Part shown: piece after piece, positions 25,481 to 39,700 of the stretch
How the letters are laid out: every line of letters begins with the position of its first letter
How positions within the stretch are numbered: the first letter of the stretch is position 1
Assembly (NCBI GenBank): GCA_025618425.1
Contig: CM046832.1
Coordinates: forward strand, 23,810,559 to 23,874,558
DNA length: 64,000 nt
Direction of reading: 5' to 3'
From: Heliocidaris tuberculata
Lineage: Eukaryota; Echinodermata; Echinoidea; Camarodonta; Echinometridae
The notes under the pieces: model-generated
What the model was told of the DNA's origin: nothing
Database searches by the model: none
The model's input: only the letters and a program-made list of their open reading frames with translations
Program-made: the position numbers and the translations under genes

Positions 25481-26640
25481 GGTCTGCTTTCACAGGCACT
25501 TTTGAAACTCTTTGAACTTTGTTTTTCTTCAGCATTATTATAGCAGCCACGGAATGGATATTGTAAATCCGATTGCCTTTTCGTGAAAAACAAAAAGATT
25601 CCGACGGCGCCCAGGCTTTTTTATGGTATGCGATAATATTCTAGATTTTCTACTGAGGATTCTGCAAGGCATGAAGGCCGCTGACACGTGTGACTGTGTC
25701 TGTGACCCCTGTGACTTGATAACTTTTTCAGCGACACCTGCCGGTATCTTGTTATTTTGGTAAATAATACTTATTAATAGCTGTATATTTGATAATACAT
25801 TCATAATGTGATTTTGGAATTGAATAATTGAAACACCACCAGCTATGTCAAGTTTCCAGTTGTACTTTGGGAGTGATAATGTGGCTTCCAAACGACCTCA
25901 ACTACAACAAGCTCCAGAAACTGTTTAACTTAATAGTGTTATGTTCAATGGAGTGGGCGTGGACATATAGGCGTGACCATATAGCTAGCTACGACTATGT
26001 ATACGGAGTGCAGTGCCAGCGCAGGAAATGGATGGAGAGAGCTTTGCCAAACTTTGGCTTTGCCCAGTATTCTGCATGCAAGTCTAATTTTTTTTGGGCT
26101 GGTGCACATGATTTTTTTGTTCATGAAATATATACAGGCCTACAATGTAGATCTACATGTAGTATCTACATGATTAAATTAAAATAAATCACATTATTCA
26201 TAAAATCTATTTTGTAGATTTTGCTCATCATTTTAAGTTTAGGGGTGAATGGGGATAACTGGGATGCTGGAGAAGTGGGATACCTCATCTAATTCAAAAA
26301 GTAATGTAAAATGTTAACTTTGTAAAGTAAAGTAAAGTTAACTTTGTAAAGTAAAGTAAAACGTCTTGGAACATGATTCTTCTCCCACTTCACCTGCTCC
26401 TCCCCTTTATGTGATGATAATGAATTTACATGTACTTCTACCATCATCCTTTGACAGTGAGATGATTGCAAATCAAAGGATGATGCAGGATACTAGGAGT
26501 AATTTAAGCATTCGTCTTTCAACTTCCTCAGAAAATTATTCTGAAACAGTTACAGCATCCTGTGTCATCCTTTATGCAGAGTCATACCTCACTATGTTCT
26601 TCAGTATCACGCAAACCAAAGCGAATTCATGATCATCACA

Positions 26641-27118
<478 letters not shown>

Positions 27119-27212
27119 TAAGAAAAACAAAACAAAAAATTTCAGCTTACTCTGCTCACTTCCAACTTAGTATAGCCTATGCTTGTACGTGTAGTATGCA
27201 ACCAGGGGGACT

Positions 27213-28391
27213 TTAACCCTTTCAGGACTGGAATTATTTAAGGGCTAAATTGATCACATTTTCACAATTGAAGGTTTTCAGGTAACACCATGTGGGAGCC
27301 TCTGTGAAAAGGCTGTTGATATATTCTTTCGTGAAAAAATAACCCACTTATGGGGCGTTTAGAGGAATTTAGGAGAAGTGAAAGGAAAGGAAAGAGATGG
27401 AAATGGAATGAAATTAAATTAAACACTTACACAAGGCTATTTTTGGTTTTTGTTTTCGGTGTTTATACACCAAAAATGAAGTGAAATGGAAAGAGGAAAG
27501 AAGAAAAAGGAAGAAAGAGTGATCGAGATCAGGAAAGTTCTGAGTAGGTCACAGAAGTTTGGAGAGAGTAGTTCTGAAAAAAACTGTTTGTATTCCTCTG
27601 TAGAGTAGTTCTGAAAGAGAGTTTCCGAACTATGGTATTCTTTCGGTAAAGGAGTATATCTGTCTCGACGCGTGTCGAACAGTGTGCTCTGTTCATCGTC
27701 AGGAGATTAACTCGAGGAAAACTGCAGTGCGGCGAGTATTTATGCAGTTGTGCGGACCGGCGTACCGTTACTGTGCGAGCCCGTGTTCGCCATTCCAAGC
27801 TTCTGATTGGTCCGTTAACGGAAGTGGGCGTGGCTTGCGGTTGCGTGGTCTAAATTTGTGTCCGTGTCGGAAGTTTGCCGCGCAAATGTCTAAGTCTATT
27901 GTTAGTCGTTTCCTGTCGGGTCCGTTAATCTGTTTAGAGATTATATCAACAGCCTTTTCACAGAGGCTCCCACATGGTGTTACCGAAAACCTTCAATTGT
28001 GAATACTCACTCACCATGGAAACCTACAGAGAAAATCTGATCACATTTTGTTCTTCATATTGGCAACAGTGATATTTTTCTTTTAGTGCTACATGGTTCT
28101 AATAAGGTGTAATGTCTTTGAAAACAATAGACACAGAAACTTTGTCAAAAAGTTGAAAAAATGACTTAAAAAACAATGATTTTGAATCTCTCAATGTGTT
28201 GCCAATTTAAGGATTTTAAAGCTTATTCTCCTTTTTTCAAATGCCTGGCATCAAACGCAACAAAAATGGACACAGCGTGAACAGAAATTTTTGCTCTTTC
28301 TACTCATGCATCTGGTATATTTTTTAGAGCTCTGAATCAAAAGTTATGGAGCCAAACCACAAAATGTGGTCAATTGCCTCGAAAGGGTTAA
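27213..28391. mobile_element. TTAA-flanked MITE, copy C, inverted and interrupted by a second element
   Basis: Reverse-oriented copy of the 1236/17213 family. It is split by an insertion at 27263. Its right TTAA (28388-28391) is shared with the next element. Confidence 0.65.
27263..28037. mobile_element. Nested TIR element inside MITE copy C
   Basis: About 50-bp inverted ends (27263-27312 and 27945-28001) contain CACAATTGAAGG and CACCATGTGGGAGCCTCTG. A 12-bp direct repeat TGATCACATTTT flanks it at 27251-27262 and 28038-28049. The interior is unusually CpG-rich with no recognisable gene. Confidence 0.6.
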
Positions 28392-28983
28392 AGGGAAATA
28401 AATTTAATTGTGAGTTGCTCTGAAAGAAAGCAGAAAAATCTATCAGAGATGCAGATTGCATTGGTGAAAATTTGAATGAATTCGAACAAGCAATATGAAA
28501 GTTATGAGTTTTTAAAAGTTGTAATCATTATATATGGAAATTTCAAAGTGGCTGAATCGGTATTATCACTGTAGCAGTGGACAACTCTCCCATTTGTTCC
28601 AACACACAAAGTGACTAGAATGTCATTTTCTCAAAATGTATTACTGGGTAGGATCTTTTTCTTTTTGGAAGACCTATGACAGTGTGATATCTGAAATATA
28701 TGCTCATCTGTGTACTGCTCCGATGGAAAAAGTTCTTAAGAGAAAACTGAAAATTCATATTCTAGTCTAAAACAAACGGGAGAGTTGACCGAGAATATGT
28801 CACAATCGACTGGCCAAATTGTCAAATTGAGATTTGCATAGAATTAATGATCTTGTTTTTTCAAACACTCATAACTTTCTTATTATATGTCTGATTTCTT
28901 TCCAACTTTCACCATCCTGTTTCTTTTAACTTTTTCTGCTTTCACACAAATCAACTTATTACAAAGATTGAACTGCCTTTTAA
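28388..28983. mobile_element. AAAGGGAAATCCAACC TIR element, copy 2
   Basis: Same family and orientation as 13796-14391, diverged. It begins at the very TTAA that ends the preceding MITE. Confidence 0.55.
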
Positions 28984-30042
28984 TTCTGGTATTAATGCAG
29001 TAATACCAAAGAAGACATTGCATTGATTTGGTTTGGGACCCATACATGATCTGTAGACTATTGCTTTATCACTTAACCACGACTGTCAAACATGACAGTT
29101 AAGGGCCAGTAAATAGAAAAGATCAGTTAAGGAGTCAGGTTGTACAATATATCAGTGCATAAAAATGCTTTTAGCCAACAGCATGCTAGAGCTAGACCCA
29201 TATTTGAGAGTAAAACATATAATGCAGGTGAAAGTGAAAGAGACCCTTTAAACAAAAAGAGGAGCAACATTATTCATTCAGGATTGGGCACTGATTTTTG
29301 TTAATGACCTTCAGTGCTGAGATAATCATGCTATACAAAATAATGTTTTATCAAGATCAATCACTTACACTATCTTTCCGCTTTTGATGCCATGTTTCAT
29401 TTTACTGTTTCTTTTTCCAACTTTGAATTCAAGCGGAAAGGATTTTGCATATTCAAATGTTCGCTCTGTCAGGATGACGACCCCCTGGACTATCACCCTT
29501 GGTCAAATACCGTTTAAGGACTATTACCCTTTGGAGAACTAGGATAATTATCTCCTGGAAAATATCCTTCACTCCACCCCCTGAGAACTACCCCAGGGCC
29601 TAGTATTACCACTCACCTCCAACAACTACCTAAAGGGGGTAGTTGTCTGGAGGTACGTAGTTGGCCTCGGGATAGTTGTCCCTGAGGTAAATTGTCATTT
29701 GGTCCAATGCTAATTTGTTGGGACTTAATTTGTCTTCTCTTTTGTCTAAACCCAGTTCATATATTCCCTATGTGGTCTTATGATCATGTGTATTATTTCT
29801 CATTTCTTGGCATAGACAAAAATGGAATTAGACCAACTAGACCAACTGGCAATAAACCCACAAGGGGTAGTTATAGGGGAGGGTATGTGTTGTCCAGTGG
29901 GTACTTGTCATAGGAGAGATTCATACATATTTCTGTCATGTAGCCATCAAGTGAAGCAAACATGAATATTTCATTAAGTTTTGAGTTTAATAACTTACAA
30001 ATATTTTAGAAATAATCTGTCCTTGTGTCATTTTTTCCCCAG
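28984..30042. other. Region 5' of eogt, no supported gene
   Basis: Includes 29480-29700, a stretch of repeated CTACCCC/GGTAGTTGTC-like words with a small hairpin at 29622-29646. A noncoding first eogt exon should lie upstream of 30043, but I could not place it. Confidence 0.3.
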
Positions 30043-30273
30043 TTGTTCAGCAGAAGCTGTAGGAAAGGAAATATGAGCGATTTCTGTGTGAGGTCTCTCT
30101 GGTTGCTCTGTGTCACTTTCTGTGTTGGTTCAGCTTTCACCCAGGACGTTTCAGATGGATCTTCAAGAGAGTTCATTGACCCCAACCTCCCCCAATCCCA
30201 TTACCCCTTTTTCTTCCGGGGTCATCCTGAAATAGCAGATGATTGTAGGCAAGATGAGAGCTGTCCATTAAAG
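30043..30273 (+). CDS. eogt: EOGT exon 1 (coding): signal peptide
   Basis: Acceptor ttttttccccag, then 30 bases of 5'UTR. ATG at 30073 with A at -3. Encodes a hydrophobic leader [16 protein letters not shown] and runs to [12 protein letters not shown]. Donor gtaatt, phase 0. Confidence 0.93.
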
Positions 30274-30717
30274 GTAATTTCTTGTTTTCTTTCTTTTATC
30301 TGTCTAGACGTGGTGGATTTATGAAGACGCAGGTCGGCTCAGCATCTGCTTGTCAATTAAGATAGTGGGTTTGAATCCAACCAGACGGATAACATCCCCC
30401 CCCCCCCTGTTCCATTGATGCAGGCTGGGTAACTTTGGAAATCACTATGTATTTCATTAAATTCAGGTCCCGTGTGTTGGAATATAAGTATATAACATCA
30501 TACTGCAAAGTTTGCAACAAGTAGGAGAAAGCTGAAGTAGTGGTATACCTGCAAATCCCAGAGTTGTATTGGGAGAAGAGACCTGACGGTCATATTAATT
30601 AAGTTCGCTTTTCCTCTCCCAAGTGAATAGTAATTATGATGATGATGATGAGAATGATAATTATAATTAAATGATAATAATAATAATAATGAATAATAAT
30701 AATAGTGATGATAGTAT

Positions 30718-30749
<32 letters not shown>

Positions 30750-33700
30750 ATGATAATTATAATAGTGATTATGATAATAATAACAATGATAATAATAGTA
30801 ATGATAGATAATAGTTGAGTAAGGAGATATCATTTATAACATTACAAAGGTTAGTTCATTTATAATATAGAGAATTGAAAAAAAAAAATCACTATCATGT
30901 CTGTTTTTGAGAAATATTACAAAGCCTGTGGTCTGAATATGGTGTTTTATTGGTGAATTAATAATTACCAGTTATTCACCCTGTCTCTCATACTGTCACA
31001 TACGCTTGCTTGAAACAGGCAGATTTAGATCAACCTAGTTGCTGGGGCTATGAAGAAGGGTGCCTTGTCAGCCAGTATCCTAGTTACCCTGTTTGTACAG
31101 ACTTAGCTGCAGGTTGGTGAGTATATTGTCACTATATATCAATGAATAAAATATTATTTCAGATGTAAGGTATTTGGAATGGTGTATAGTCAGACATACC
31201 TGCTGACGACTCGTGTAAGAAATGGCATTTTTTGTTTGTTTCTTGTAAAGTTTAAAGATAAAGGTGAGTTCTGGTCATGAGATTGAATTGTGAAAGAAAC
31301 TGTTTCAAAGCAATTGGGAAAGGTTGATTATACCTATAGAAATTAAGAATTGGTGTATGCTGTAAGGTTTTGGAAGCATGAAAATGATAAGAAATTGACT
31401 CAGTCCTGCTGAAAGTCACATGCACTGCACACAGAAATGTGTATATGGGACTACACACAAATGTTCAGCCTGAACATTTCAGCTGTTTCTTGTCATATTT
31501 TGAATGTGAAGGCATTTGAAGAGCAATCCTTTTCAGGGGACATTTCTACAATGATAATCGTCCAAACTAACATAAAAAGAATGAGAAAGCTCACAAACTA
31601 TTTTTTACCTTTCCCCAGAACTCAACCTTCCCTTTAAAGAATATTTCTTATTGAAATATGAATGAAAGGGAATCTCTATGAAGACTTTTTTTTGTACATG
31701 TAGTTCCCTTGAATAGTCATTTTCAAATAAACTGTACTTAACTAATATTCTTATGGGATGAAGGAAATTAATTTAAAATGTGGTACTTGAAACATAATCC
31801 CTAATGTGTTATTTTCTAATGAATGTGAAGGATTTATGCTTTAGGAAATGGAATTAATTTACATAATGAAATGTAGTACAAACCCCAAACATTTTGTTTG
31901 CTGAGAGCTAAATGTAGACGAATGTTTAACCCTCAGAGGGCGGGGATGGTAACACCCTTCTGGCTCCCAAGAGATTATCTTTTCTTTGTATAGTCCCATG
32001 GTATTGTGATTTTGTCATACTTTTTATCAATGAGCTTGACAGTGCTGGAAATCTAAATCATCATTTGAAAGGATTGAAATTTTGTACATTATACCAGCCT
32101 TAATTTGTGAAATATATAGGTTTATGTTTGATTTCATATACATGTAGGTGATAAGAGACTAAATGTATGAAGAGAAAATGACTTTAAACTGTTTTACAGT
32201 ATTACAAAATTTACTTCCTTCTGTTTAAGATCATGTGACTTTTAAAAGAAATGTATTTTCAGATTATACAAGTACATGTACAAGTACAATTCACTCCTAG
32301 TTCGAGTGGCGTATCCAGGATTTTGTAAAAGGGGGGCAAATCTAAATCTAGTGCTGTCAACTTTGGGGAACTGCTTGGAGGGAGATTCGTATTTTGTTAT
32401 TCTTGCCAGACCTCCAAAAGTCGCTCAGTGGGGGGGGGGGGGGGGGGGGGGGGGAATCAGATTTTATGGGGTCAAGAATTCTCTGAGAAGCAAAAAAAAA
32501 AAAGGGTTTCCGTTCTAAAAGGGAGGAATGGGGGGGGGGCAATTTTTTTTTTCAGAAGTTGTCAGGGGGCAGACTACCCCCCTTGCCCCCCCCCCCCTCC
32601 CCTTGGGTATGCTAGTGCCTAGTTCATTTTAGGATTTCTTACAAGAATGAGAATTATTTACCATTGCATTTTCTTCCTCTGAAGGGAATTCAAGTGGTCA
32701 TCATACTTTTTAGATATACAAATCAGTACAACTCTTTCTCAGCATATATTATTAATGTTTCTCTACAGGGCAAAGAATATTGAAGCACAACAGGAGCTGT
32801 TTTGGACCCAGGCTGATTTTGGATTCATCAAACATACTATGGAAACGATGAAAGTTATTTGTGAACCAAAGTCAAAGGTTAAGTATCGCTGTCATCAAAT
32901 ACTTTCTGAAGCTTTAATAGACACACAGTATGTGCTGTCTTGTTGCTGTTGTTTGTGTAAGAGGAATATACTCATGTAGATGAAAGAAAATTCCATTAGA
33001 AAATGATTTTGATATTTTTTCTTTGTTCCCTTAAACCCTTTAAATTCTACAAATGTATTTGATGAGGAATAAAGGAAGTTCTTATTCATTTTTAGCAAAA
33101 TTAACATCTTTCCAGTGACAATTCACCTAAATTAATACTCTAGTCATTACTGGCTCTGGTCAATCATTAATTAACTCTTGTGCTGGAAGACAAAGTGCAA
33201 AATGGTGGCAGCAGTGGGATACACATTATTTTTATCATTGTGTAGGAACACAAAACACAACGTGGTGACAGAGGTGGGATACACATTGGGTTGGTCATTT
33301 ACTGACTCTTGATGTGCACATGTCAAATCCAGATATCTGTGTTTGTAACACATTTATTTTTTCATATCACCATTAATAGGATGATTCATTATTGGAATGC
33401 AGTGAGTACATTCGCCACTGTCGAGCCAAGAATTTATACCTTGATCTAAGGAAGCTGGGTACTGCTGAAAATCGCAACAGGTCAGTAAACTTATTCTTAG
33501 GAAGAACTTATTTGTAGGAAACTGTACAATTCTAATGTGCATACAATAGTGTGGAGCCATTCTCAGTGCATGAGACAGGAAAGGAGAATAAAACCTAGGG
33601 TGGTATTCTGAAAAACATGTAATCTTTTAATTTAGATAGTTATCATAACAAATATGAATTACGACAGGTAACTCGTTATCGTATGTGCATACAGGCATAC

Positions 33701-36700
33701 ATGTAGTTGCATACTTGTATAGTAGGAGAGACATCTTAACTAGCACCAATATACTAAAAGTTTATTCCACACACTTTCAATTTCACATGACAATTAACAT
33801 ACCTATCACTAACATAAATGATATCATAGTTTTTAGAATATAGACCCTGGATAACATTAACAAAGTATATAATGAACCAATTTGAGCCCATGAAAATGTA
33901 CCGAGACATTCCCTGATTAATTACTCTGTAAGCTGATAAGAAAGATATTGCATGTCCCAGTAGTTCCTCTCCATGCTAAATGTTGCACAGGTTTCCGTAT
34001 TATAACACTAGCTCAGCTGGCTTTATAGAGAAATTTTACCCCACAGTTAAACTACTCCCACTCTGTATTTCACACTACATGGAACAGGATTAGTCATTCC
34101 AATATATCATAGAAAATAGTGCTCCATATTCACGTCTGCTTCTCTTTTGTTTAGAATTTATATGCCTCCGCCCACCGAAGGTGGTGCCTGAGGCATTAGT
34201 TTTAGGGTTGTTCGTTCCTCCATCCATCTGTCCGTCCCGCTTTCTCATTAACGCGATATCTTAAGAATCATTTAAGGTATGAACTTCAAACTTGATGCTA
34301 GTATGTATTACCGTAGGAAGACAATGGGTGATTTCAAGTTCGGTGTTGGTGTTGGTGTTGGTGTTGAGAGCGTGAATTGGGCTGCTGATTCTAGCCCCAA
34401 CACCGAATTCGGGTTTATAAGAATAATACCAATCACATTATTGATAGCTCAACACCTAGTAAAGTCAATCCCAGCACCAGCTTCATTTCAGGTTCGGTGT
34501 TGTGGCTGGTGCTACTTTTGCCCCAACACCAACACCAGCTTTCAACACCGAACTTGAAATCACCCAATCTGATTAGATTTTGGGGTACGTAGGTCAACGG
34601 TCAAAAGTCATATAGGTAAAATTCTGAAATTGCATTTTTTCAGCCTTGTTAACTCGATATCTCAAGAACCATCTGAGGTATGAACTTCAAACTTGGTGTT
34701 AGTATATATCACCATAGTGAAACAAAGTGATTAGATTTGGGGTTTAGTAGGTCAAAGGTCAATATGCATGAAATTAAATTTTTATGCCTCCGCCCACCGT
34801 AGGTGGTAGCCGGAGGCATTATGTTTTCGGGTCGTCCGTACGTCCGTACGGGTTTTGTTCTCGCGATAACTTAAAAACCGATTGACGAATCAACTTCAGA
34901 CTTGGCTTGAGTGTGCACATGGGAGGGGCGATGCGCTGATTAGATTTTGGGATCATGAGGTTAAAGTTCAAGGTCATATAGTTCAATAGAATACATAAAA
35001 ATGGTTCGTTCTTACGATAACTTAAAAACCGATGGACTGATCAACTTCAGACTTGGCTGGAGTGTGCATATGGGAGGGGCAATGCGCTGATTAGATTTTG
35101 GGCTCATGAGGTTAAAGCTGAAGGTCACAGGGTTCAATAAAATACATTAAAATGGCTTGTTCTTGCAATAACTTAAGAACCATTTGACGGATCAACTTCA
35201 GACTTGGCTGGAGTGTGCATATGGGAGGGGCAATGGTCTGAGTAGATTTTGGGGTCAGGAGGTTAAAGTTCAAGGTCACAGAGTTCAATAGAATACATAA
35301 AAATGTTACATGAAAATGGGTTCGTTCTTGCAACTTAATATGCATGAAATTAAATTTTTATGCCTCCGCCCACTGTAGGTGGTAGCCGGAGGCATTATGT
35401 TTTCGGGTCGTCCGTACGTCCGTACGGGTTTTGTTCTCGCGATAACTTAAAAACCAATTGACGAATCAACTTCAGACTTGGCTTGAGTGTGCACATGGGA
35501 GGGGCGATGCGCTGATTAGATTTTGGGATCATGAGGTTAAAGTTCAAGGTCATATAGTTCAATAGAATACATAAAAATGGTTCGTTCTTACGATAACTTA
35601 AAAACCGATTGACTGATCAACTTCAGACTTGGCTGGAGTGTGGATATGGGAGGGGCAATGCCTTGATTTGATTTTGGGGTCATGAGGTTAAAGTTGAAGG
35701 TCACAGAGTTCAATAAAATATATTAAAATGGCTTGTTCTTGCAATAAATTAAGAACCATTTGACAGATCAACTTCAGACTTGGCTCATGTATGCATATGG
35801 AAGGGGCAATGGTCTGATTAGATTTTGGGGTCATGAGGTTAAAGTTCAAGGTCACTGAGTTCAATAAAATACATAGAAATGGCTTGTTCTTGTGATAACT
35901 TAAGAACCATTTGACGGATCATCTTCAGACTTGGCTCATGCATGCATATGGGAGGGGCAAAGACCAAAGTCAAGGTCAAAGGTATCACAGTATCCGCATG
36001 CTCATTGATGTAAAAAAAAAGGGGGGGGGGAATCAACATGAATACTCCAAAAATGATTGCTCAAAATGACCAAAATATGATTCGATTCAAACCACATCTA
36101 TTGGTGCATATCTAACCAACATATTGACAATAACCAATCCAAAATTGGCCACCATTTTCAACCAATAAAATTGGTCAAAAACACAACCAATCTCCAGGTG
36201 GTCGATCAAACCAATGTGATGGTTAAAAACAGCTTCCCAAACAAATAATGTTTCTTTGTCATTATATAACCAACGATGTTTGGTCATTAATACTTTCAAC
36301 ACTAACCAAGTAACCAAAGTGTACATATATGCCATACATTTCCCATCTGTTGTTGGCGTAGGTATAAATTCCGACCGTGCCCGGTCGAAAATTCTTCTAG
36401 TTTAAAATAATTTTGTTCTCACCATTTTTTGTATGCATGACTATGAGGAGACAGTGATTAGACTTTTGGGTTGTCAGATCAAAGGTCAAAGAGGTCAGTT
36501 AACATGTAATTATAGGTTATTTATTCTGGTTATCACAATATTTCATGAACAGTTTGAGCTATGAACTTAACTGAATTTAGGCGGAGGCATATAGGAGATG
36601 CAGTGGCATTCATCTTGTTCACCTTTTCTCTTAGATTCAGCGTAGAAGCTTTCAACAAAATAGGTGTAGTCGGTGGCCACTGCACCCTTGACCGAGAGTA

Positions 36701-39700
36701 CCTCAAGTCTCAAAGTAAACATTTCTCAGAACTACAATCATGGTGAGTTATTTTATTCACATTTCTATTGTATTGCCTTCCTTTGGAATTTAATGCAAAT
36801 TTCTCGACAAATACTTTTTTTTAAAGTGATATATCTCCTGCTGTATTATTGTTGAACTTAAAGATATTTGAATGATTTATCCATAATCATATGATATGTA
36901 GACTGTTTTTAAACATGTGCAGTGTGAAAGCATTAATGAATCAGTTTGACAGAGAACAAATTGTTACAGTTACTTAATATTGTTTCTAGAAAAAGGAAGT
37001 TTACATTAAGATCGGGAAGTTTTATTTTCCCTTTGTAATATATTTTTTTAAATCACAGGTATGGAGAGTTAAATGAGTACACAGAGATCAGCTTCAAGCC
37101 TGTGAAACACAAGAGGAAGTGTGATGTAGTGATTACTCGCCCAACTTTCTTTATGAAGCTTGATGCAGGTAGGACAGCTAAGTTGACCAAAATGTAATAG
37201 CTCTTTGTCCTAAATGCCATGCCTAACTACTCGTCAATCTCTCTTGATTTTGATTTCTCTTAAAGTTGACTTTCCCCCAATACTACAGTCAAACCTGCTT
37301 TAATGGCCACCTATCAGGACCAAAATTTTTTTGCCCTATGGGATATTCTTTCTCATGAAAACAAGCATTGACATGAACATGTAAAAAATCCACCCTGCCT
37401 TTAAAAGGCTGGTTTTTTTGTTGGTTTTGTTTCATTTAAGTTAACATTTTTTAATGAATGAATTCTATTTATATTGTTACTGTAAAAACAAGTTATGTGT
37501 ATCTTATTTATCATTTACGATTGTACGCATGTTTTGTTTGCAGGTGTCAATATGTATCACCACTTCTGTGATTTCATCAATCTCTACATGTCTCAACATA
37601 TCAATGGAAGCTTTTCACAAGACATCAATATTGTCATGTGGGATGCTGTAAGTATAATACTCATTCCCACACTCAAAATTTCAAGTTTTCTACATTTTGG
37701 CCTCATAGAGGGAGTTGACGTGAACTTCATTTAGAGTTGAGTTGATAAAATGACATAAAATACTTGAATTTCCCTGACACCTAGTGTCCAGCAAGCACTA
37801 ATTAAAAATACATGTTTGATGGCAAAATTTACAGGAAATGAAATATTCTAGTATCAATATATTATCTCTCCCGAAAAACAATATTGCATTCGATTGTCAT
37901 GTAATCAAAATCATGAACATTGTCTACTATTTCAACTATTTTCTGCTGGTTATTGAATATGAACTGATGTTTGTTTTCAGAGTCACATGCGATATGGAGA
38001 GCTGTTTTTAGATACATGGTCAGTGTTCACAGACACTCATTTTCTCCCTCTGAGGGACTGGGATGGCAAGAGAGTAAGATATTTGTCCACTTTATGTTTT
38101 GTTTTGAAATTTGTCTGTATTAATATCTCATAATTCCGGACTCTACTCTAACGTTACGAAAGTTGATGGTCAGGTTAGGGATATCATACAAATCAACAGG
38201 TACTGCAATAATTCTTTATGGAATAAATATCTGCAGATTTAGTGGTCATTCCGAGTTTTAAATGGTCATTTACCCTTGAAACCTTGCAAATGTTGAGCCT
38301 GCATATTTATCACCTTGTAGTTTCATTTTTAATGAAAAAGTCAGATTGGACTTTCATCCATTAATTGAAAATATCAAGCATTGCAAAGTATGTGACCAAA
38401 GTATGATATGTCTTGAGGGTGTCACAGCATGTGCTTAGACGATAATTGCGCCATTGTCATTATCCTACATTAACTCAATTCTTAACTTCAACTGTTAACC
38501 CTAACCCTAACCCTAAACCTAACCTATAACCCTATCTCTAATGCTGTATCTTTGATGAAATAAAGCCCGGAACAGTTGTTGCTGGAGTATGTTGGAGCAC
38601 CCTCTTGAAAAGTAGTAAACTAACCTGATAAGACTTATGATGAGGTATCTTGAAACTGTCTCCCTCAGATGCATTTTGTCCCCTAGTTTTCAATTTTTTA
38701 TAATTTTGAGAAGTATCTTGCTGGTATTAGTTAACATTTTGAATACTAAGCTCAAGATAATTCGGGGAAAAGACCAATAGACCGCTTCGGTAATGTATGC
38801 AAATTTTATACATACCTTTCAGACAAAGGTTGTTCTTGACAACCTGAAAGCTTGCTGGAGGCTTGCGGACATAGCAACAAGTAATGTATGCAAACTGGAT
38901 TCCAAGCATTGAGGCTCATTTATAAAAAGCAGGTTAATGGGAATAGCTCATCACTAGGTGCTCAGAGAAGAAGTGTGCATAAATTTGTATACATAACAGA
39001 ACCGGTCTATTGGAAATGCATGTTGAATAAAAAATAACTAATATCTATGGGTTAACAGGTTTATGTTGAAAACTGTGTTTGAAGGTATGTATTGCTGATG
39101 GGGTCTTCAGCCTGTTGCCACGTATGCAGCGAGGCATGTATTACAACATGCCTCTGGTGCCTCACTGTCACAGCAGCAGCCTGATGAAAGCTTTCTCACA
39201 ACATATACTGCATCGGCTTGGAGTGACACAAGAAGGACCTAAGGTAAATACATGCAATATTTCCTATGTAGCATCACTGAAAAAAAGTAAAGGAGAGAGC
39301 TTAAGATTTATAGGTTTGAAAAAAAAAACTGAGAAAAATAACCTACAGTAATTATGTGTTTATTGAATACTCTAGTGTAGCATCAACAATCAAAAAGTAT
39401 ACAGAGAGTGATCACAATATGTAGTTTCAAGAAAAGAAGAGAGAAAAGTACTCTCCCATAAAAGTTATGCATTGATTTAATATTTCATAGAACAATTGTA
39501 ATTAACAAGAGTCTTCGAACATTGGAAACCCTCAACTTATTACAGATACTGATGTCACTTTTCATTAATGGTTTTAGGGCCTTTTTTGTTTATTGGATGT
39601 TTTGTAATTTTGTAAGTGCTGTAAGTATTGTTCTTTTCCTATAAGTCTATGCATTGATTGCATAAAGCTTGAGTGAAAATATTGTGTTTGTTTGCTTTGT

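Noticed and set aside
27600..27950. CpG-rich block as eogt promoter
   Set aside because: It lies inside a TIR element nested in a MITE, so the composition probably belongs to the element; not excluded.
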